Shown: positions 45,401 to 56,344, counted from the first letter of the stretch. The stretch: 64,000 nucleotides of DNA from Siphonodentalium dalli (GCA_032622095.1 CP136068.1:159483465-159547464), one strand, 5' to 3'. Made by a program: numbers and translations. The notes: a model not told the origin generated them from the sequence alone.

Positions 45401-48400
45401 GATGTCCATGATGATTTTGTAGCAAAGTAGCTGGTGTGGAGATGGCTCTGTACGAGGGCAATGCAGAGTCCAGAGGTTTTATACTTATGTAAGTACGATA
45501 GGTAGAATGAAGAGAGGTCTTGGTGTTTCAATGGTCTAAGCCAGAGTTAATCTGTATATCATAGACACGAGTAGTTATTCCAAGAGTAGGGATATCATGC
45601 GGCTAAATAAGGTCTGATGTATCATGATACTCTTGTTTATGACAAGTATTATACCATTATTTACAATATGATGATACTGATTTTATCATGCCTATATTAT
45701 ACAATTGTTAATACCAGTTATAACCAATTAAGAATACATTTTGTTAATTGTGTTTCTATATTCGTATACTATATCATTTATATCTCCCACGTATACTGCT
45801 TACTTATATACATTTAGCCTCAGCAGTTGCAATCACGGGGGAAGGGAAGTTTATCCTAGATCCGGGAACATATCAAATTATAACACTACTATATTATTTA
45901 CTATCGAAAACTGGGTTTAACAAAACAACAGGGATATATATATATCAATTATAGTCAACAAAGAGCACATAACAAACAATTTTATTGAAACAGTTCCTAC
46001 TGCACACATATACCATGTTTTCTACACACATTGACGTTTATTCGATGAGATCCGACCAGACAAACGCATAGTGGCTTTTATTCGATATGAACAGACCAGT
46101 CAAACCGATAAAATTACACTTCAGGAACAATAACTGTACAACATTCCGTAGCATCATCAAGGTAATTATGCAATAGCCAACATCTAAGTAAATTATCAGG
46201 ACCACTTAACCAGGGTGATGCATACGACCCAAAGTAAATTATCAGGACCACTTAACCAGGGTGATGCATACGACCCAAAGAAAATTATCAGGACCACTTA
46301 ACCAGGGTGATGCATACGACCCAAAGTAAATTATCAGGACCACTTAACCAGGGTGATGCATACGACCCAAAGTAAATTATCAGGACCACTTAACCAGGGT
46401 GATGCATACGACCCAAAGTACATTATCAGGACCACTTAACCAGGGTGATGCATACGACCCAAAGTAAATTATCAGGACCACTTAACCAGGGTGATGCATA
46501 CGACCCAAAGTAAATTATCAGAACCACTTAACCAGGGTGATGCATACGACCCAAGTAAATTATCAGGATCACTTAACCAGGGTGATGCATAGACCCACTT
46601 AACCAGGGTGATGCATACGACCCAAAGTAAATTATCAGGACCACTTAACCAGGGTGATGCATACGACCCAAAGTAAATTATCAGGATCACTTAACCAGGG
46701 TGATGCATACGACCGACTTAACCAGGGTGATGCATACGACCCAAAGTAAATTATCAGGATCACTTAACCAGGGTGATGCATACGACCCAAAGTAAATTAT
46801 CAGGACCACTTAACCAGGGTGATGCATACGAACCAAAGTACATTATCAGGACCACTTAACCAGGGTGATGCATACGACCCAAAGTAAATTATCAGGACCA
46901 CTTAACCAGGGTGATGCATACGACCCAAAGTAAATTATCAGAACCACTTAACCAGGGTGATGCATACGACCCACATAACCAGGGTGATGCAAACGACCCA
47001 AAGAGTGAAAGATCAGACATAATGGCATCTCAGGTGTATTAAAGACGCTTTTATTACACGCTTGTTACCAGAAGTACAGTGTTATTGCTGTTCCATATTT
47101 ACAATTACGTATGGAACGTACGTTCCATACGAATCTCGTTGACGTAAAATGACGTGCATGACGTTCGCCTCAACACTGAAACCGGAACTATAAAATAAAA
47201 GCATCATCACACATGACAAAACACTCCCGCTATGTGCCTAAATAAACCTTCTAAGTCTGTATTATTAATGCACGGATGTTAGGACGCGAAGCGTGTAATA
47301 AACACAGAACGACACGATGTGTAAATGGGTTTGTCGATACGGCACTCATGCTGTCGCGGAAGGAAAGAACTCGAAGCGCAAGGGCTCTCGTGCTATCCTT
47401 TCGCGACAGCACTCGTGCCGTATCGACACACCCATTTACACATCGTGTCGTTCTGTGTATTTATTCCATGTTATACACGTAGTTTTGCGTTCATGTTTTG
47501 AAGTGTATTCCGATTCTGATAGTTTACTGCATATATTTCATCGATCGCTATATGTATTAATAGTTTGTAACGCAGGTTGTCCAACGGGGTGGTTTCTGTC
47601 CTCGAATGCCACATGTTACACGCTGCTTCAAAACCCAGGAAGTTTGGACTCTGCTGCTCTGAGCGATGGTTGCAAACAGAACCAGGCGAATTTAGGGAGA
47701 ATCTACAATTATGAAATCGACATGCCTCAAATCGACGTAAGTCTTGATGGTAAAGTGTGTGTGTCCTATATATACCGATTGGTGGAGAGAGGGCCGTTTT
47801 AAAATTAGACTCTTGAAAATGCTACCAGAAACGACTCCGAGCAGCTGAAAGGTTGTTGTCGAATCCCCTGGAGAGCATGTTTTCAACGCTGCCGAATTTC
47901 AACACACGACGGCGCTTATTTCAAAGTAATTTCAATATATCCCGACGCTAGCAAGCCGGCAAGTTATTCGGTGTTACTGATATTCATATCGTGTAGATCG
48001 TGTGTTGTTGTGAGAAAAGTGTCCCACAAAAGTACACCTCTTCGAATTTTTTACCGAACTGGGGAAGAAATGTCATTATGTTCTGTTGTCAATTTCTTTC
48101 GTCGACTTGTTGCGATACCGCGAAAATTCAACAGAATATATTATTATGTAGAGGTTTAACCTTGATTCACTACACACGGCAATGAAACGAGATTAGTACG
48201 AAAATGTAGCGGAACATACCCCTCATCGAGGCAGATTGGTAGAAAAGCTGAGGCGAGCGACTTTTATTTATGTCCGATTACCGCAATACAGCGTTCACTT
48301 CCGTTCATACACAGTGCACTTACTAGAGAAAAAACGCCATATATTTACAATATGTTTCCATTCCATCTCGCAAAGTATATTCAAAGAATATGATGCCAAG

Positions 48401-51400
48401 TTGTATATTGTCTTCTCTAATGCGAATTATGCAAGTGTTAATTCGTTTGAAACGAATCGAAGCACAACAATTGTACTGAGTGCGCTCCCCTGTGAAAAAA
48501 TAGTTGGGTGGACAATTGGACGGTTTAGTACTTCGCTGCGCCGTTGGCGTGATTGCGGCTAATTGATTTCGCCACTTTAAATGAAGAAAATACGATAAAT
48601 AACCCATTACATCACCAGTTGAGTGTAAATATAAGAAATGGATGTTGATTTTGTTGCGTTCCATGGAGTATGGATGCAAGTCGGACCAACTTACATCCAT
48701 ACTCCATGGAACGCAACAAAATCAACAACCATTTCTTAAATACAAATGACGTGCCCATACATGTAATATAAAGTGGGGGCTCATCACCAGGGTTCGCGCT
48801 GACGAAATATACTTTTGCCAAATGAAAAATATGTTTTTCCAAATGATGTTATGAGTTGCCAAATGCTATCAGTTTCTACAATGCTATTTATATTTTGACT
48901 ATTTCGACAATCCATCCAAACCAGCAACATAACAATGCAATGAACTTGATCTACGTTATATATGGGAGTCACAGTCTGCTTTATCTAAACAGGACATTCG
49001 CAATATTAAGACCTTTCTTATAGAGCAGCATTGGGCTAAACTTTTTATCGATTTAGAATTATCTGATTCGTCAAGAGCAACTTTTTACAGAAATATTAAA
49101 ACCAGCCCCTGTATTAGCCGGTATTTGCTTCAGTTACCAGATCATCTGATCCCTTATATGGTGAAATTTAGAACAGCCAACCACCGACTCCCCGTTGAAA
49201 AAAGGCGGTGGCGAAACAGTATACCTTGTAATACATGTGAACAGTGCGGTAACGGGATAGGGGACGAGTATCATCTCCTACTGATATGCGACGAATTTAG
49301 AGATATCCGTGAACAGTTCATTCCAAAATACTATTGGCTATCTCCAACGCGAGAAAAGAAAAGTTTTATGGTTTGATATCTATAGCTAATATATCGCTCC
49401 TGAAGAGGGTGAGTATATTTCTAAAATTAGCCTTCAGAAAATTGAGATAATAACTTACAACTATACTGATGATCTGGGATTGACAGCATTTACATCTATA
49501 TGTAATTACTCATATATGTAGTTACATCTATATGTAATTACTCATATATGTATATATGTATGTATATGTCTATGTATATATATATGGGTATATGTATATA
49601 TAGCTATATATGTATATGTATGTATATGTATGTATATATATCACTATTGGTGTGAGTCGATCGACAGATAGACTCGTGATTTTAAAAATGAATTTATTAC
49701 TTATATAATCCATATGTAGTATGATGCCAAAATGCTTGTTGAAATATCTTATGTATATAGTGTATATATGTTCGTGTATGTTCCACCTTAAATGGTGGCT
49801 TTATGCATTAAACAATTCAAATTGTAGAGTTGTTTCTTCATCAGTAAGGCACATCGAAACAAAGAGGATTAGCTTTATAAACACCACAACCAGACATACT
49901 AGCAATCCATCCACCCGTCGATACTAATGCTATCAGATTAACTGCATCTTGATAGAGGTGATAACTGTTCAAAACATTATACTTGTGTAAATCACCACTA
50001 ATACCATTAATAGTGAAATAGTTTCCTGAAATGAATGGCACTGATGTGACAAATATTAATAAACTTCCTTAAGGAATCAAAACTGACTCGCCAAAATATT
50101 TGCCAAATGAAAATAAGTTTTGCCAAATGTGAATTATTGTTGCCATTGGAAAATTTGGCAATTGACATCGCGAACCCTGCTCAGCACGGGATAATCATAT
50201 GTTCTGGAAATATGTTGTAACACGTTATCCATCAAATTAACTAATTTGAACGGTAGCAAATGTGTAACAAACAGAATAGTCAATTGTTTTCGATAATTAC
50301 GTCACATAATTAATGTGGGGCGGACCTATTGGTTAGGCACTCGTTCGCTCCGCTCACTCGCTCACCGACTCTACTCGTGAATTACATCACATACTCATTG
50401 ACACCAATTGATTGCCCTCTATTTCACACATTATTTGGCAAGTACCGTTTGCGCAATAGCATTCATTCCAGGGATGTCTCACAATTAACGTTGGCTTATA
50501 ATATTAAGGAACGTTAACACCCCTATCAAGACAGTTATACTAATCCGACTACTTGTAATGAAACGTGAACTGATTTTTGCGTGTCGATATTTACACAATC
50601 TGTTTTGTTTGTGGGTACTAGTTCGGTGATAATAGTATACAATGTCATGCTATTACTTCATTAATAACTCATTACCATGGTTGTTTCGACAGGCCAGAGC
50701 CACTGGTGGCGTGCTAATTGGCCTGCATGACGCCCAGGATGAAGGTCAGTATCAGTGGATGGATGGGTCACTGATGTCAGCAGAAGAGATGCTCTGGTGG
50801 TATCAAGGTAACAATCTGATATCGCATGATATAATTATAGTACTTTAGTAATTATATATCACATATTTGCATTAAACGACTTACTATCGACCTCGGCTGA
50901 TAACACACTAAACTCGGCTAATATCATCTGAATTTGAACCCAATCATCTGAATTTGAACCTATACATGATATTGAACAGCCCTCGGGTAGTTTCCATTTC
51001 CACAAACTCTTGAACTAAGCCCTATACTCATAAACTCATAAATTACATATACACAATCTGTGCATGGCTCACCGAGGCCATCTTAATATTGTTATTAATT
51101 GCTATATTCACCATACTGGGACTGGCAGGAAGACAGTCTTACCAGACTATGCCATCCCCCACAATATACGACAGAAATATCCATAATTTTCATCATTATT
51201 ATATAATATATATGTGTATTGGAAACAAAATATCCTATCCTATCATATCATGTGTTATGTCACCGATCGAAGCGTAGTGTTTACATCCAACGTAACCGCC
51301 AGTCTGAGATGCAGTCACAGTGCTAGGCCGATATAACGACAATTTCATAATGCACTTGAAGTACTGACGTTTCATGGTGTGTTTCAATCATTTCGAAATA

Positions 51401-52496
51401 CTGGTATTTACATCGTAATTCAAATGGAAATCGTGATTACCAACTCGGGTATATAACATGCTTGGTCCAACACTCATTTACAACATTCCTCTTAAGCATC
51501 GCATTTCAGAAGTAAATGTAGTTATTGCGTATATATTATATATGTTGTCCACTAATTTTTATGTTTACATCGATGCACTTGTCAAATTGTATGTATTGAT
51601 ATTTTACACATTACATCTAATCTAATCTAATCTAAACCACACCATTGGATTACTCGCATTATGATTATACAACTTTGGTGGAAATCTGCGAATAAAACAT
51701 TCTTATTAATGATAGTGCCCCTCTCGTCCCCCACCCTGACCCAAATGGGGCATATGTGTCGTATTTAAACCACACATTTGGATTCCTCTATAATATATAT
51801 ATATATAGATAGATAGTCGATGTGTGGCATAATATAAGATTCATATATCGCATCGCATGGAGTATGATAGGATATAAACATATTGCACCATATTCGATCA
51901 TAACGATAACACGAGTGTGATTGATTAGAGTAAGATAAGAAGTTAACAGTTCAACCTCTATCATCCCTCCTTACACATTTAGATGTGTGTTATCTAGGTG
52001 TATTAATACACGAGTATATGCCTTATAACATGGATATGACTTAATATAAGTTTATTGAAAATCTAGGACAACACAGTTAGAATGACCTGTGGAAGTGAAT
52101 AGTTCCTGCATGTATACATACATGAGCATCCATAAATAATTCGTTTTTCAATTCAAATTTTCCGAACATTATTTCACGAAATTCACCGATTTCCCTTTCT
52201 TTCGATTTTTGCTGATTTGTAGTATGTTGTTCATGGATGGTTTATGACCTTATTCCAGCAAAAGATACATTATGGTGCAATCAGTTCGAGTTTTGCATTT
52301 TTTTTTCTCATGCACTGGACTATGTTCCCTCTTAGTGAACCGTGATTTTGTTGCATTTGGAAATATATCTTTCCCATGCCATTGGTGTTCATTCAAGCAT
52401 GCATACACTCAGCATGGCAATAGCTACAATGTGTTTGGGACATATACAAACGATTGTCTTCCGAATGTTCCATTGATTTGTACTTACCATATATGA
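42375..52496 (+). CDS. Secreted C-type lectin-like protein, four exons
   Basis: Joining 42375-42441, 47576-47736, 50693-50807 and 52336-52496 gives 167 residues. Every junction has GT-AG ends and matching phase (1/2, 0/0, 1/2). Residues 1-22 are a hydrophobic signal peptide (VILLLAVMMITT). Residues 24-167 form one long-form C-type lectin domain: CPTGW and CY at the start, DGCKQNQANLG (alpha-helix Cys), LIGLHD (the WIGL motif), YQWMDGS, then FPCHWC, YTNDC and PLIC at the end. The EPN/QPD sugar and calcium motif is absent, so classic Ca-dependent sugar binding is doubtful. Expected extracellular. The C-terminus is six residues after the last Cys-containing strand, normal for the family. Introns are long and full of repeats. 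Confidence 0.8.
43560..43800. repeat. Dispersed repeat (partner 54540-54745)
   Basis: TTACATAAC, TATGACAATAA, TTTATGCGATAT-like, GGCGGTTTT and TATCTTTAAA blocks occur in the same order as at 54550-54730. Lies in lectin intron 1. Confidence 0.45.
44090..44950. other. Lectin intron 1, unassigned
   Basis: A terminus like that of the 3050-3568 element (TATACACCCCTGGTAAAATG, then GTCCTGTTCAA) is at 44614-44645, without a clear partner end. CATAGCGAGCCC at 44534 and CACAGCGAGCCC at 44646 form a short direct repeat. Confidence 0.35.
44963..45285 (+). mobile_element. 323-bp hAT deletion derivative, perfect 8-bp TSD
   Basis: Begins CAGGGTTCGCGCTG and ends CAGCGCGAACCCTG. TATGTAAA flanks both sides exactly (44955-44962, 45286-45293), which is the 8-bp target-site duplication of hAT elements. 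Inside, a plus frame reads KKRKLDFSNNASDTQ and KKVIDFFGHSDITDSP, like the N-terminus of hAT-type transposases or their domesticated relatives, ending in a TAA. So this is an internally deleted copy keeping a 5' coding piece. Confidence 0.85.
45294..46185. other. Lectin intron 1, unassigned
   Basis: Nothing recognised beyond AT-rich sequence. Confidence 0.3.
46186..46993. repeat. 46-bp minisatellite, about 18 units
   Basis: The unit is AAGTAAATTATCAGGACCAC followed by TTAACCAGGGTGATGCATAC and GACCCA; GTGATGCATA recurs at 46-bp steps from 46215. Several truncated 23-bp units lie near 46590, 46710 and 46970. The CAGGACCACTTAACCAGGGTG part is the terminal inverted repeat sequence of the 3050-3568 element. 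Confidence 0.9.
47170..47510. repeat. Repeat with foldback hairpin, copy 1 (partner 55000-55290)
   Basis: A lead-in (GACAAAACA, TGTGCCT.AATAAA, TAAGTCTGTATT) is followed by a hairpin 47297-47466. The left arm contains AACGACACGATGTGTAAATG and CGATACGGCACTCATGCTGT; the right arm is its complement with few changes. The 55 kb copy shares both the lead-in and a degraded hairpin. Confidence 0.75.
47576..47736 (+). CDS. Lectin exon 2: N-terminal half of the domain
   Basis: Acceptor TTTGTAACGCAG|GT, donor GAC|GTAAGT. Reads CPTGWFLSSNATCYTLL through GCKQNQANLGRIYNYEIDM. The CPxGW...CY opening and the following Cys in a helix are hallmarks of long-form C-type lectin domains. Confidence 0.85.
47737..48631. 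other. Lectin intron 2, unassigned part
   Basis: Open frames such as 48236-48562 lack recognisable motifs. Confidence 0.3.
48632..48738. repeat. Near-perfect hairpin, about 52-bp arms
   Basis: TAAGAAATGGATGTTGATTT and TTGCGTTCCATGGAGTATGG are mirrored with about three mismatches, leaving a loop of only a few bases near 48686. Confidence 0.85.
48960..49460 (+). pseudogene. LINE ORF2 C-terminus fragment inside the hAT-like element
   Basis: The plus frame reads DIRNIKTFLIEQHWAKLFID, FRTANHRLPVEKRRW, then a zinc motif CNTCEQCGNGIGDEYHLLLI..C, as at the C-terminus of many LINE ORF2 proteins, to a stop at 49374-49376. The downstream block NISLLKRVSIFLKLAFRKLR reads in another frame, so a shift is present. 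Different from the 14.4-17 kb LINE in sequence but of the same general type. Confidence 0.7.
49480..49660. repeat. TATATGTA microsatellite-like tract
   Basis: CATCTATATGTAATTACTCA occurs twice (near 49492 and 49526), followed by a long TATATGTATGTATATG run to about 49640. It lies just after the LINE 3' end and may be its tail. Confidence 0.7.
50188..50692. other. Lectin intron 2, unassigned tail
   Basis: Nothing recognised; a GGTTAGGCACTCGTTCG segment near 50332 faintly resembles a tRNA-derived SINE head. Confidence 0.3.
50693..50807 (+). CDS. Lectin exon 3: WIGL core
   Basis: Acceptor TTGTTTCGACAG|GCC, donor CAAG|GTAACA. Reads GGVLIGLHDAQDEGQYQWMD, the hydrophobic core strand and the D..EG.Y.W.DGS segment typical of the family. 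Confidence 0.85.
50808..52335. other. Lectin intron 3
   Basis: Contains a short (TAATC)n run at 51614-51634, a TATATATATAGATAGATAG run near 51790, and a CATCTGAATTTGAACC duplication at 50928 and 50944. No exon recognised. Confidence 0.5.
52336..52496 (+). CDS. Lectin exon 4: C-terminal strands and stop
   Basis: A long pyrimidine-rich stretch and CTCTTAG give the acceptor at 52334-52335. Reads VNRDFVAFGN, FPCHWC, TYTNDCLPNVPLICTYHI and TGA at 52494. The ND-C...P-IC pattern is the normal end of a C-type lectin domain. Phase matches exon 3. Confidence 0.75.
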
Positions 52497-53022
52497 AGAT
52501 ATTCATGTCTCCTGAACAATATAAGTGCGAACTTGCTTGTTATGTGTTTATAATATGTTCAAAGTGGTCCCGTGTGAGCTAGAGTTGGGTTCATACATAA
52601 AGGTTATCAATAGTTGTTATTATTTGACTTGGATAATATATGCACAATTATTCGGCCAAATTCGTATGTATAATTGTGTACAGATATAACACATACTTGA
52701 TGTTTGCTTATTGTGTACGGCGGTTAACCATGATGATGTTATATAACTAAAGCGTTGCCCTGAGAATATTAGAGATTTGATTCGATGTTGGTATGACGGC
52801 TCAATTATCTGTTCACTTGTTCCAATGTGTGTGCTTTGTACGTTATCTATATTATCTAAAGTCATCGGGATACAATTTTACTGCTCTTGTGTATGCACCA
52901 TAATTATATAATTCATCTAGGATGACGCCGCCATAAGATTCACTTACTAAACGTTGAGTCTTTTTCAGTTTTTCTTGACGTTTTGTTTTACTAAAGCTGT
53001 TCTGACGGCATATTGTTTGTGA
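52497..53022. other. Downstream of the lectin gene
   Basis: No clear AATAAA was seen near the lectin stop. A minus frame (52620-52865) has no recognised motif. Confidence 0.3.
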
Positions 53023-53472
53023 TTAATTTGCAGAATGTATTGCTTCCGGTGTACAAATCAAGGTACCCCATTGCTCGTGGCTGATGTAGGCACCATGGAT
53101 CCAATGTATCTGTGCTTTATAAGAGCATGTTCCCGTCGTGCGCCGATCGTTAATTGATTGTGTTACAACATGGCCCATTCCCATGACTGTTGACTGTAGG
53201 GGCGAACACGGACACACACGAGTGCCGCACTCTTCCAACGACGAGACTTGATATACTACATATGATAATTAACAACAAATTGAATAATTGATTAGCGCGC
53301 ACTCATACTCTACTTCAATTCAGTTTAATTATTATTTTATAATCAGACTATGTACAATCATGTTTGCGCTAATGCTATCATTTAAATAAATACTTACACT
53401 GAATCTTCCCGGCGCCTTGTACGAATAAACTCGCTTTCGACTTTGATGGCAGATGCATGCGTGCGCTGTACA
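53023..53472 (-). CDS. Possible two-exon gene fragment, unassigned
   Basis: On the minus strand, a good acceptor (GTGTTCGCCCCTACAG) at about 53198 starts an open frame STVMGMGHVVTQSINDRR through CSYKAQIHWIHGAYISHEQW to a TAA at 53023. Upstream, an acceptor CTGTGTACAG precedes HASAIKVESEFIRTRRRED and a GTAAGT donor at about 53396. Joining them in one frame needs the weaker GTGTAAG donor. No family recognised. The plus strand also has an acceptor and short frame here, with an ECIASG...PHCSW reading that mimics a lectin end, so strand is uncertain. Confidence 0.25.
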
Positions 53473-53572
53473 CAGACAATAATGATTCGATATTCGATGC
53501 GAGCTAGATATTATCCACCACATTCAATATACATGTATGAGGAAATGTGGTGACTAACGGGCCCTACACTGC

Positions 53573-54080
53573 CAAAAATATTTTCTCAATTTAGGAAAAA
53601 AAAACACTTGAAATGAGAAATTATCTTGGGAGAATAGCTAGAAAAATAAGCACAGCATATTTTCTAGGTCAAGAAATGAAAGGGTGGGAAAATTTCTTTT
53701 CTGAGAAAATTTCTTTAAGAAACCACAGTAATCTTAGTAAGAAAATCCTAGTAAAACAATCTTAGTATAGATTTTTTTTCTTAATGTAGGAAAGATTGTT
53801 TTTCTCGCATAAGTTTATTTTTCTTAAAATAAGATAAGTTTAAGATACTGCGATTATCTTGGGAGAATAGCTAGAAATTTAAGAAAGCTACAAAATTATT
53901 CTAGAACAAGAAATAATATTTTCTATAGTAAGAAATATCGTCAAGATATTTTATCTTAAGTGATGCCAATGTTTTCTAGAATGAGATTTTCTCAAGCAGG
54001 AAAATAAATCTAAGTAAGGAAAACAAGTTTTCTTAAGTAGGAATATTTTCCCCAATTAGGAAAGATAATTAGAAAACAAT
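53573..54080. repeat. Degenerate internal repeat, AAGAAA/TTTTCTTAAG type
   Basis: Starts CACTGCCAAAAATATTTTCTC and contains many loose copies and inverted copies of TTTTCTTAAGTAGGAAAA, plus a direct repeat TTATCTTGGGAGAATAGCTA at 53621 and 53845. Looks like a mobile element built of short repeats. No coding frame. Confidence 0.55.
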
Positions 54081-54640
54081 TCTTAAATAAGAAAAACATT
54101 TAATTTTAAATTAATATAGAATTTTTATTGTGTTTTTAAGATATACAATTGACATTTATTTTGAATATAAAAACTTCTTTGTAAATATTATTTTTAAATG
54201 TATAATAGAGACAATAAGGGGGCTTAAAGGTACGGGAGGCCTTAGTTGTCGAAAATATTCATATTTGTTTCAATCACCGTAAACATTAAAACATTAAAAC
54301 GCATACAGTATCGTTCATATATACCATGACCATCGCGTAAACAGCATGCTATCATAAAGACCTACTATATTTTACATAATCAAGAACCTGATTGTGTTAC
54401 AGAAGACAGAAAAGTGTTACTGGCTAATCACACACAAATGATATAAACGCTCTTTATTAGTTCTATATCAGGAATTCAGCAACAAAGAGCGCTCTTTATG
54501 TTTACCATCATAATATTAACAAACACCATGAAAATAACCTTTTATGCTTTTGTTTACATAACAATGGTCAAACATATGACAATAACATACTGTTTATGCG
54601 ATATTTCTTATTTGTATACGGACAAAGTCTGTCTACATTT
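54081..54640. other. Unassigned AT-rich DNA
   Basis: Contains the 54540-54640 part of a dispersed repeat shared with 43560-43700; nothing else seen. Confidence 0.3.
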
Positions 54641-54655
54641 TAATATTCTTTCTGT

Positions 54656-54844
54656 TTGTGGCGGTTTTTGACCGGTGGAAATATTTTCACAGCATACCCA
54701 CTGCCAAGGCATCCCGTACCTTTAAATATACAATCAACAATTTCTCGTTATGGGATTCTAAAATTGCAAGTGGCCAAACAAGATACTGTGTACATTCGTG
54801 AAGTGAAACTATACAAAGTACCTGTATCTTGTTCTGCCTCTTAA
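54656..54844 (+). other. Short open frame, faint alpha-crystallin-like end
   Basis: After an acceptor-like TATTTTCACAG (54687) the frame reads YPLPRHPVPLNIQSTISRYG and ILKLQVAKQDTVYIREVKLY to TAA. The LP..V...I.S.IS..GIL.+ pattern resembles the end of HSP20/alpha-crystallin domains, but it overlaps a dispersed repeat and may be chance. Confidence 0.2.
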
Positions 54845-54999
54845 AATTGTATAAACCTATATACGCAACAAAAAATATATTGATTGCTAATAATTACGCC
54901 CCGACACATGATTTTCAATATATTTATAGAAAGAGTTATCTCAAATCTGTCGGTTGCAAAAAATAAATAAAAACATTATGTTATTTGAGTATCCAGTTC

Positions 55000-55290
55000 A
55001 AACGATAGGAAACAAAATCATCACGCTTGACAAAACAAGCCCTGTATGTGCCTTAATAAATATTGTAAGTCTGTATTTTTTAAATGCACAGATTCTAGGA
55101 CAGGTGATGTGTAATAAACACAGAAAGACACTTGTATTAATGGATTTGTTGATACGACACTTGTGACATTGAGGATAGATATAACTCTAGACTGTGCTGT
55201 TCATTCTATCATTGTGCGCTAGCACTCGTGTCATATCAACAAACCCATAAACACAATTGTGTCATTCTGTGTATATTGTACAGCATGCTT
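55000..55290. repeat. Repeat with degraded hairpin, copy 2 (partner 47170-47510)
   Basis: Same lead-in (TGTGCCTTAATAAATATTGT, AAGTCTGTATT) and AATAAACACAGAAAGACAC..TTGATACGACACTTGTGAC arm, with the complementary arm more diverged than at 47 kb. Confidence 0.65.
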
Positions 55291-55401
55291 TCAATAGCTG
55301 TTTCATGAATCATGCAGATTGCATGTTTACTGATCAGGTACTAGCCCAAGTCTTTTCGGTGTGCAACAGCTTGGGATATCGAATTCAGTAATGTCCTAAG
55401 T

Positions 55402-55587
55402 ATAATCGACTCCTTAAACACAGTAGAATTATGGGTAACTTTTCAGGATTTAGTCGGAAATATGGCTTGTTGCCATTCACCGGAAAGCTATCCCTGAGAG
55501 CTTTCCGATGAATGGCAACAAGCCATATTTCCGACTAAATCCTGAAAAGTTACCCATAATTCTGCTGTGGTTAAGGAGTCGATTACT
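55402..55587. repeat. Foldback hairpin, about 90-bp arms (family of 18.3 kb)
   Basis: Outer arms AATTATGGGTAACTTTTCAG and complement match the 18305-18577 hairpins. Inner arms add AAATATGGCTTGTTGCCATT and GAAAGCT, mirrored almost perfectly around TATCCCTGAGA. So the same family carries different inner palindromes. Confidence 0.85.
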
Positions 55588-55719
55588 TCGAGCATTACTG
55601 TAGTTGAAACTGTTTTGGACCGAGTCCTGTCCGGCTACTCTTCTATAACCTCTCAAGATTTCAGTGCTGAATGGGTCACCATGAATCACTCAATTAAACA
55701 ATCGCAACGGTGTTGAGTG

Positions 55720-55915
55720 TTTTGCTTATCGCTCACTATTTTAGTGCTGTATATAAACAAACGATTGACTCACACAACGTATGTTGTGTGGATAATAACG
55801 CATTCATATGAACATTATCCTGTACATGTACTATTAGTATATTCTTGGGAAACTTTTTGTAAATGTTATTTATAAATTAGAACCTATAATGAAGGCCATA
55901 CATTCCTTTAAGTTC
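55720..55915. repeat. Dispersed repeat (partner 36290-36530)
   Basis: Same order of blocks as 36400-36530 (CTATTAGTAT, TAAATGTTATTTATAAATTA, TTCCTTTAA). Confidence 0.5.
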
Positions 55916-56344
55916 CAAAGATATACGGAGAATCACTGCATTTTAATTGCATACCGCATCCATCGTGGTGCAACTGTTTTGTGTTCAAGGGGTAACCTTA
56001 CCATAATGTTGGAAATTACTGCAGTGTAATACCACAGCATTACCGGGGTAACACCATGTTAGAGATGGTAAATTACTTTAAGTATATGCAGGTTTGAAAT
56101 CATCATGCTTGGGAAAGGCTGCCCTCTATGTTCTTATAAAAAAGCGTCAATTTGACCTAATCTGAAGAAATACTGGTAGTGCTACAATCAAGATAACTTC
56201 AGCCCACAATTATGGGCGTAAAGTCCATTAGAGAAGAGCATCGGGTTGGATCTCGGTCAAAAACAGCATCGACCCAATCGATACCACAAGGTGTGGACCG
56301 GGAAAACTAAACGTCTAAACAGGTACTAGTGCATGCATGTATTA
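55916..56344. other. Unassigned DNA
   Basis: TTTGAAATCATCATGCTTGG near 56092 resembles the lead-in of the 47 kb/55 kb repeats. Nothing else recognised. Confidence 0.3.

Larger units (their letters stand above)
48788..50179 (+). mobile_element. 1.39-kb hAT-like element carrying a LINE fragment
   Basis: Starts CAGGGTTCGCGCTGACG and ends CATCGCGAACCCTG, the same termini as the 44963-45285 element. Flanks CTCATCAC (48780-48787) and CTCAGCAC (50180-50187) agree at 7 of 8 bases, a slightly mutated target-site duplication. TTGCCAAATG repeats occur inside both ends. The interior from about 48960 to 49650 is a 3' LINE fragment, so this is a nested insertion. Confidence 0.7.

Noticed and set aside
46472-46690. 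Minus-strand 72-codon open frame
   Set aside because: Lies wholly inside the 46-bp minisatellite and repeats the same short peptide.
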